Assembly: GCA_038329845.1 (NCBI GenBank)
Contig: JBBQNJ010000013.1
Location: 1-64,000 of the forward strand
DNA from: JBBQNJ01 sp038329845
Lineage (GTDB): Bacteria > Planctomycetota > Phycisphaerae > Tepidisphaerales > Tepidisphaeraceae
Direction of reading: 5' to 3'
DNA length: 64,000 nucleotides
The notes under the pieces were generated by a model that saw only the letters and a program-made list of their open reading frames with translations, had not been told where the DNA came from and made no database searches. This document shows, piece by piece, positions 58,557 to 64,000 of the stretch (its first letter is position 1; each line of letters starts with the position of its first letter). Both the position numbers and the translations under genes were made by a program.

Positions 58557-60866
58557 ATGCCATTCGGTTTGAAACAACACGGTTCCTGGTCGTTCCGCCG
58601 CGCCATTCGGCAGGCCGGGGTTCTTTTTTTGGTCGCAGGGTCCGTTTATAGCGGTTCGGCAACCGCGGGGGATTCGGCGGGCCGGGCAATCACCCGCGTC
58701 GCCAATACCGACAACACCTCGACCGATGTGCGGCTGCTGGACGAGCGGACGGATCCGTTCGCCGCGCCGGCCACCGCGCCGGCCTCGGCCGGAGGTGCCG
58801 GGGCCAGCATGACCGGCGAGGAAGTCGCCATCACCGACGCCGGAACCCTCACCATCAGCTTTTCCGACACCAACCTGCTGCACGCACTGAAACTGCTGTC
58901 GATGCAGGTCCACAAAAACATCATCCCCTCGAAGGACGTGCGTGGCACCGTCACCGCCGACCTCTATGACGTGACCATCCGCGAGGCCCTGGACTCGATC
59001 CTTCACGCCAACGGCTTCGCTTACCGCGAGCAAGGCAACTTTCTCTACGTCTATACCGTCGCGGAATTGCAAAAGATCGAAGAAGCCGAGCGGCGAACCA
59101 GCACCGAGGTGTTTCGGCTGTTTTATACCCCCGCGGCCAACGCGGTGACCATGATCAAGCCGGTGTTGAGCAACAGTGCCCAGATCGCCATCACCACCCC
59201 CGCCACCGCCGGCATCCAGTCCGGGGCCGGTGAGACCGGCGGCATGACCCACGCCACCGAAGACATGATCGTAGTGACCGACTTCCAGGAGAACATCGAG
59301 CGGGCCCGCAAGATCATCAAGGAAGTCGATCGGCGGCCGCAGCAGATTGTCATTGAGGCAACCATCCTGCGGGCGACATTGACCGAGGACAACGCTTTCG
59401 GCGTCGATTTCGCGTTCCTCGGCGGGGTCGATTTCTCGGGGATCACCGCCGCGGGCAGCAATTTCGGCGAAGCGCTCAGCGGGCAGATCGTCAACAATCC
59501 AACCGCCGGCGGCGTGGTCGATCGCGGCTATGGGGTGGGCAACACCGGCTTCACCCAGGGCGTTCCCCAGGGCGGGCTTCGCATCGGGCTGGTGACGAAC
59601 AACATCCAGGTCTTCCTGCAGGCGCTCGACCAGGTGACCGACACCACGGTGCTGGCCAATCCGAAAATTCTGGCGCTGAACAAGCAGAAAGGCGAGGTGA
59701 TCGTCGGTCGCAAGGACGGCTATCTCACCACCAGCGTGACCGAGACCACCACGGTGCAGACCGTCGAGTTCCTCGACACCGGCACTCGCCTGATCTTCCG
59801 GCCGTTCATCGGCGACGATGGGTACGTGCGCATGGAGATACACCCCGAGGATTCTTCCGGCGGGCTGACCGACTCGAACCTGCCGTTCAAGGTGACCACT
59901 GAAGTGACCAGCAACGTGATGGTGAAGGACGGGCACACGATCGTCATCGGCGGGCTGTTCCGTGAAGACACCAACGTCGCCCGCGGTCAGGTGCCCTTCC
60001 TGGGCAACATCCCGCTGGCCGGAAATCTGTTCAAACGCCAGCGTGACCGGACCACCCGAGAAGAAGTGATCATCCTGTTGACGCCTCACATCATCAAGGA
60101 CGATGTCGCCTATGCCCAGGCGAGCGAGGAGGAGCTGAAAGTCGCGCAGATGCTCCGCGTCGGCACCCGCAAGGGCATGATGATCTGGGGACGCGAGCGC
60201 CTGGCCGACCGGTGCTACGAATCGGCGATGGAAGAGCTTCGCAAGAGCAAGCCCAATCGCGGCAAGGCGATGTGGAATCTCAACTGCGCCACCAACCTGA
60301 ATCCCAAGTTCCTCGAGGCGATCAAGCTGAAGGAGCAGCTGACCAGCGAGCAAATCACCGCCGCGGACAACTCGTCGATCCGGTTCTTCCTCAAGCGACA
60401 GATTCTCGCGGAAAAGGTCGGAAATGTGACGACGCAGCCGGCGATCGGCCCGCAAAATCCGATCCTGGACTCACCACAGTCGTCGCCGAAACAGACGGAA
60501 CTTCATCCAACGGCCGCAGCGCCCGCGACGCAGCCGCAAGCGGAATTGGCAACGGCCGACAAGGTACTAGCGATGCCGGCCGCTGGGGCGCAAGCGGAAT
60601 TGGCGACGGCCGACAAGGCACCAGCGATGCCGGCGACGCAGCCGCTCGAAGCGCCCGTCGCCTCGATCGCTGCCCCGGCGATGAGCGGCGCGCCGGCCGA
60701 GCCAGATATGGTCCCTGCCGACGCCGCATCCGTTGCCCCAACCATTGCGATGGAAGTAACTGAGGTGATCGAGGCCGTGCCCGCAACCCAGCCGGTGCCG
60801 CCGCGGACCACCGTCACCGAGCTTCCTCTGGACCCAACCAACGCAGGCGATCCGACAGCGCCCTGA
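58557..60866 (+). CDS. Secretin (PilQ/GspD-like outer-membrane channel)
   Basis: A 769-residue secretin. The ATG at 58557 has GGGAGG five bases upstream and starts a signal peptide (RRAIRQAGVLFLVAGSVYSG). An STN-type domain (LTISFSDTNLLHALKLLSMQ and VTADLYDVTIREALDSIL) is followed by N domains (VFRLFYTPAANAVTMIKPVL) and the secretin core (TTEVTSNVMVKDGHTIVIGG, PFLGNIPLAGNLFKRQ, REEVIILLTPHIIKD). The C-terminal 200 residues are unusual, with a helical part (EELRKSKPNRGKAMWNLNCA) and an Ala/Pro tail with an internal repeat QAELATADK. It should form the pore for pilus or substrate exit. Confidence 0.93.
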   Translation: MPFGLKQHGSWSFRRAIRQAGVLFLVAGSVYSGSATAGDSAGRAITRVANTDNTSTDVRLLDERTDPFAAPATAPASAGGAGASMTGEEVAITDAGTLTISFSDTNLLHALKLLSMQVHKNIIPSKDVRGTVTADLYDVTIREALDSILHANGFAYREQGNFLYVYTVAELQKIEEAERRTSTEVFRLFYTPAANAVTMIKPVLSNSAQIAITTPATAGIQSGAGETGGMTHATEDMIVVTDFQENIERARKIIKEVDRRPQQIVIEATILRATLTEDNAFGVDFAFLGGVDFSGITAAGSNFGEALSGQIVNNPTAGGVVDRGYGVGNTGFTQGVPQGGLRIGLVTNNIQVFLQALDQVTDTTVLANPKILALNKQKGEVIVGRKDGYLTTSVTETTTVQTVEFLDTGTRLIFRPFIGDDGYVRMEIHPEDSSGGLTDSNLPFKVTTEVTSNVMVKDGHTIVIGGLFREDTNVARGQVPFLGNIPLAGNLFKRQRDRTTREEVIILLTPHIIKDDVAYAQASEEELKVAQMLRVGTRKGMMIWGRERLADRCYESAMEELRKSKPNRGKAMWNLNCATNLNPKFLEAIKLKEQLTSEQITAADNSSIRFFLKRQILAEKVGNVTTQPAIGPQNPILDSPQSSPKQTELHPTAAAPATQPQAELATADKVLAMPAAGAQAELATADKAPAMPATQPLEAPVASIAAPAMSGAPAEPDMVPADAASVAPTIAMEVTEVIEAVPATQPVPPRTTVTELPLDPTNAGDPTAP

Positions 60867-60918
60867 ATGAGTCGCCGGGTTCTCCCTGTTTTTTCGTGAA
60901 AACAAGAAAGACTTCGCC

Positions 60919-62109
60919 ATGTGCAACATCCCATCATCGTCGATCTGCAAGCTACTGATCCTTCTGACTGTCGCCGCCGCCGGGTGCCAGTCCAACAAGC
61001 CCACCCAGCGTGAACAGGCGCACCAGCGCTGGAGCCAGGCGAGGGCGGCGGTTCTGGGCACTCTCGCCCAGCGTCAATATGAGACGGCCAACTTCGACCA
61101 GAGCCGCCAGACCGTCAACGATGCGATCAAACTGCACGCCACCAGCGCCCCGCTGCGGATCCTGTCGGCGAAGCTGGCGATCGAACAGGGCCAGCTCGAG
61201 CTGGCCGAGCGCGAACTGACCGTGGCACGGCAGCTCGATCCCAAGAGCGCCGAGGCCGAGTACCTCTCGGGAGTCATCTATCAGCGCTGGCAGCGTCCGC
61301 AACTGGCCTATGAGTTCTACGATCGGGCCAGCGCCAAGGCGCCGGCCGAGCTGGCTTATCTGATGGCCCGGGCCGAGATGCTGGTGGCGATGGACCGGGC
61401 TCCTGAGGCGCTGGCATTGCTCCAGGAGAAGGTCGTGTATTTCGAGCAGAGCGCGGTGATTCGCGATGCCGTCGGACAGTTGCTCGGCCAGCAGGATCGT
61501 CCCGGCGACGCGATCGCGATGTTTCGGCAGGCGACGATTCTTCGGCCCGATGAGCCGGTTTTCCGCGAGCATTTCGCCTTGGCGCTCTACCAGGATCGCC
61601 AGTACGGCACCTGCGTCGATCAGTTGTCGCGGCTGCTGAAGGAGGCGGGTTATGCCGAGCGCGCCGATCTGCGGACGGCGCTGGGGGAGAGCCAGGCCCA
61701 GCTCGGTCGCTGGCGTGACGCCCGCGCCAGCTTCGAGGAAGCATCGCGGCTGGATCCCTCGAATCCCCGCGTTCTTCTGGGGCTGGGCAAGTCGGCGCTG
61801 CAGCTCAACGACTTCGCGCGGGCCGAGATGGCGCTGCGCAAGTGTCTGGCATTGGCCCCGCGCGATCCCGAAGCCCTGTTGATGCACGGATATCTGCGGC
61901 TGCGTCAGAACCGCTTCGAGGAGGCAATCGGCGCCTTCACCCGCGCCAGTGCTCTGGACCGCGACGACACGATGAGCCTGTGCATGATCGGCTACGCCCA
62001 CGAGAAGGCCGGGCACGCCGATCAGGCATTGTACTACTACGGACGAGCCTTACGACTGGCCCCCCACGATGAACTGGCACGCAGCCTGATGGCGAGCTTG
62101 GCCCAATAG
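60919..62109 (+). CDS. TPR-repeat lipoprotein (pilotin-like)
   Basis: A 396-residue lipoprotein with signal LLILLTVAAAGC and a lipobox ending at Cys23. The rest is about nine tetratricopeptide repeats, for example AEYLSGVIYQRWQRPQLAYE, LALYQDRQYGTCVDQLSRLL, and AEMALRKCLALAPRDPEALL. Position directly after the secretin gene suggests a PilF/TadD-like role in secretin assembly in the outer membrane. It is the last structural gene of the pilus cluster. No enzyme domain. Confidence 0.82.
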   Translation: MCNIPSSSICKLLILLTVAAAGCQSNKPTQREQAHQRWSQARAAVLGTLAQRQYETANFDQSRQTVNDAIKLHATSAPLRILSAKLAIEQGQLELAERELTVARQLDPKSAEAEYLSGVIYQRWQRPQLAYEFYDRASAKAPAELAYLMARAEMLVAMDRAPEALALLQEKVVYFEQSAVIRDAVGQLLGQQDRPGDAIAMFRQATILRPDEPVFREHFALALYQDRQYGTCVDQLSRLLKEAGYAERADLRTALGESQAQLGRWRDARASFEEASRLDPSNPRVLLGLGKSALQLNDFARAEMALRKCLALAPRDPEALLMHGYLRLRQNRFEEAIGAFTRASALDRDDTMSLCMIGYAHEKAGHADQALYYYGRALRLAPHDELARSLMASLAQ

Positions 62110-62232
62110 GCCATCGCCGATGAGCGCGGGTGATCGAATGCGAAATCGAAGTTTGGTGTCTTCCGGATCGGGTGAGAAGGCGACCGTCCGCGGCGTCCCG
62201 CGAGGGATGCCGCCGACGGTGCCCACCGACCG

Positions 62233-63705
62233 GTGAGAAGCGTGTATCGGAGCATAATCGTGCGTCCCGGCAAGGCCGTCTCCAATCTCGTCGTGCTATT
62301 TCTGCTCGGCGGAATCGCCAGCCTGGCGTTCGGCTTCGGCGAGATGTCGCGTCACTTCGCCGACACCCATCCGCTGGCCCTGCTGGGCGGGCTGCTGTTT
62401 TTCCTTTCCGCCGTCGCCGCCCTTTTGATGCTCGCATCCGTGCGCAATCAGTGCGCAGCGCTGACACAACAAGTGCGGTCGCTCACCGTCGCCGGGCGCT
62501 GCGGCGCCGGGATCGACGTTCCGGGAAGCGACCTGGATCCGCTGGTGCGGGAGATGAACGACTTGATGCACGCCGGTGAGCAGGCGATTCAAGAGGCGTT
62601 GTTGCAAGCCAAGGAACTGGAGATTCAGCTCAAGGTCGTCACGTCCGAACGCCGCCACGCCGAGGCCATCATCTATTCGATCTCCGACGCGGTGTTAGTG
62701 ACCGATCCGTTCGATGAGCTGGTGCTGGCCAATGAATCGGCCGCCCGGACTTTCGAGTTCGACCTGACGCGCGCCTTGCGGGCACCGGCGGAAACGGTTC
62801 TGAAAGATGCCCGGCTGATCGAGTTGATCCGGGAGATGCGGCAAAGCGATTCCCGCGGCGGACGGCGAATCGTCGAATACAAGCGCGGCGACCGCACGTT
62901 CAAGATCACCCTCTCGTGCGTCGCCGAGCAGCTTGACGGGCGCGACGCCCAAGGCGGCGCCCCCGCCGGCGTCGTGGCGGTGCTGCATGACGTGACCCGG
63001 GAAAAAGAAGTCGCCGATATGAAAAACGACTTCGTCTCGAACGTCTCGCACGAGCTGCGCACGCCCCTGGCGAGCATTAAGGCCTATGTCGAGATGCTCA
63101 TCGACGGCGAGGCCGAAGACGAGAAAACCAAACGCGAGTTCTACGAGGTCATCCAGAACGAGGCGAACCGCCTGTCGCGCCTGATCGACAACATCCTGAA
63201 CATCAGCCGGATCGAATCGGGGCTGGTTCGGATCAACAAGCAGCCGCAGAGCCTCATGGTCATCCTCAAGGAAGCGATCGAGGTGATCACCCCCCAGGCC
63301 CGGCAGAAGCAGATCGCCATCCACGAGCAGATCACGCCCGCGATTTATCAGACCACCGCCGACAAGGACATGCTGTACCAGGCGGTGCTGAATCTGTTCA
63401 GCAACGCCGTCAAATACACCCCCGAGGGCGGGAGCATTACCGTACAGACGGTCCTGGATGACGCCCAGAAAAAAGTTATCACCCGCGTAACCGACACCGG
63501 CGTCGGGATTCCTCCTAAAGACCTGCCGTTCGTGTTCGATAAGTTCTATAGGGCCGAAGCGAACAATCGCATGGCCAAGGGGACCGGACTGGGACTGTCG
63601 CTGGTCAAGCACATTATCGAGACGGTCCATCGCGGCAGGATTTTTGTCGAGAGCCATGTAGGCAAGGGAACGACTTTCGGATTCGAGCTGGACCTGAGCG
63701 AATAA
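62233..63705 (+). CDS. PAS domain sensor histidine kinase
   Basis: A 490-residue kinase starting at a GTG. Two membrane helices (VSNLVVLFLLGGIASLAFGF; LLGGLLFFLSAVAALLMLAS) and a HAMP-like linker are followed by a PAS domain at about 140-255 (AIIYSISDAVLVTDPFDELV), a HisKA domain with the phosphoacceptor H273 (NVSHELRTPLASIKAYVEML), and an HATPase domain with N box (NLFSNAVKYTPEGG), G1 (DTGVGIPP) and G2 (GTGLGLS). This is a PhoR/WalK-like layout. It is followed by a response regulator gene after 41 bases. Linkage to the pilus cluster suggests surface or envelope sensing; signal unknown. Confidence 0.92.
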   Translation: MRSVYRSIIVRPGKAVSNLVVLFLLGGIASLAFGFGEMSRHFADTHPLALLGGLLFFLSAVAALLMLASVRNQCAALTQQVRSLTVAGRCGAGIDVPGSDLDPLVREMNDLMHAGEQAIQEALLQAKELEIQLKVVTSERRHAEAIIYSISDAVLVTDPFDELVLANESAARTFEFDLTRALRAPAETVLKDARLIELIREMRQSDSRGGRRIVEYKRGDRTFKITLSCVAEQLDGRDAQGGAPAGVVAVLHDVTREKEVADMKNDFVSNVSHELRTPLASIKAYVEMLIDGEAEDEKTKREFYEVIQNEANRLSRLIDNILNISRIESGLVRINKQPQSLMVILKEAIEVITPQARQKQIAIHEQITPAIYQTTADKDMLYQAVLNLFSNAVKYTPEGGSITVQTVLDDAQKKVITRVTDTGVGIPPKDLPFVFDKFYRAEANNRMAKGTGLGLSLVKHIIETVHRGRIFVESHVGKGTTFGFELDLSE

Positions 63706-63746
63706 GCGGGTCACAAGCCGGGAGCCACAGGAGCGAGCGAAAAGCG

Positions 63747-64000
63747 ATGTCACAAAACCCAAAAACTATTCTCGTGGCCGATGATGAGAGCCACATTCTT
63801 CACGTGGTCTCGCTGAAGCTGCGCAACGCGGGCTTTAAGGTGCTGACCGCGCGAGACGGGCAGGAAGCGCTGGACCTGGCGCTGGCCGAGCGGCCCGATC
63901 TGCTCATCACGGATTATCACATGCCGCAGCTATCGGGCATCGAGCTATGCCAGCGGCTTCAGCAGGACCCATCCACCCGCGCGATCCCGCGGATCATGCT
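63747..64000 (+). CDS. Response regulator receiver domain protein (partial, cut by the window end)
   Basis: The first 84 codons of a response regulator. The acidic pocket ADDES is near the start, and the phosphoacceptor Asp is in LLITDYHMPQLSG. The frame is open to the window edge, so any output domain is not visible. The first residues MSQNPKTILVADDESHILHV and the 41-base distance from the kinase gene point to a cognate pair with the PAS histidine kinase. Confidence 0.92.
   Translation, partial: MSQNPKTILVADDESHILHVVSLKLRNAGFKVLTARDGQEALDLALAERPDLLITDYHMPQLSGIELCQRLQQDPSTRAIPRIM

Noticed and set aside
58452..60455. A 667-codon minus-strand open frame opposite the secretin gene
   Set aside because: Same antisense artefact; the secretin frame carries all conserved motifs.

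Overview
The window looks like a chromosome segment from a GC-rich Gram-negative bacterium, most likely a planctomycete near the Phycisphaerae. Evidence for this is two PEP-CTERM proteins, a fused SecDF translocon subunit, an FHA-GspE fusion, LolD, a planctomycete-type IS200-like (REP-associated) transposase and a high density of palindromic intergenic repeats. This placement is inference from gene content; there is no rRNA in the window.

Layout. 0-2 kb is a decayed accessory island: a truncated PLD-type helicase fragment, a chimeric AlbA_2 protein carrying a palindromic insert, and a frameshifted DUF4258/DUF2283 pair. 2-8 kb carries mnmG, a four-helix-bundle protein with a Gly/Arg-Asp tail, a lipoprotein, lolD and a PEP-CTERM protein. 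8-13.5 kb (minus strand) holds transaldolase, a LutB-like LUD/ferredoxin protein and a tightly coupled SDR-ROK kinase-URO-D operon. 13.5-16 kb is rich in repeats and includes two copies of a 104-bp MITE with target duplications, each inside a REP-type hairpin. It also has a PEP-CTERM gene divergent from a TetR regulator with an operator-like palindrome between them. 16-24 kb has a serpin-like unknown protein and a translocation/queuosine cluster (tgt-yajC-secDF-LysM protein). A RAYT transposase follows, surrounded by its REP palindromes. 24.5-34.7 kb is housekeeping: prepilin peptidase, LapA-like protein, fumC, rsgA (without its zinc finger), rplI, ssb, rpsF, pth, rplY, prs, a short glmU and tRNA-Gln. 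34.7-38.7 kb is a second repeat-rich stretch with RAYT C-terminal remnants around a lone beta-propeller glycosidase gene, followed by a frameshifted secreted protein and tandem repeats.

38.7-45.3 kb has an FHA membrane protein and its partner, divergent from an FHA-GspE/PilB ATPase, then nadD and a sigma-70 family factor with its own promoter and terminator. 45.4-50 kb has kpsF, a secreted protein, a cold-shock protein and an M50 site-2 protease. From 50.8 kb to about 62 kb is one large plus-strand type IV pilus/type II secretion cluster: five prepilin-like proteins, a PilX-like protein, PilM, PilN, PilO, a PilP/GspC-like protein, secretin and a TPR lipoprotein. A structured, gene-free leader region of about 770 bp precedes it. 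The window ends with a PAS histidine kinase and the start of its response regulator.

How parts work together: the prepilin peptidase (24.5 kb), the FHA-ATPase (41.6 kb) and the 50.8-62 kb cluster probably build one envelope-spanning machine. SecDF/YajC, LolD and the LysM protein serve envelope biogenesis. The strongest novelty is the layered repeat ecology: REP hairpins and a RAYT, with a MITE that has inserted twice at the same kind of position inside REP stems.
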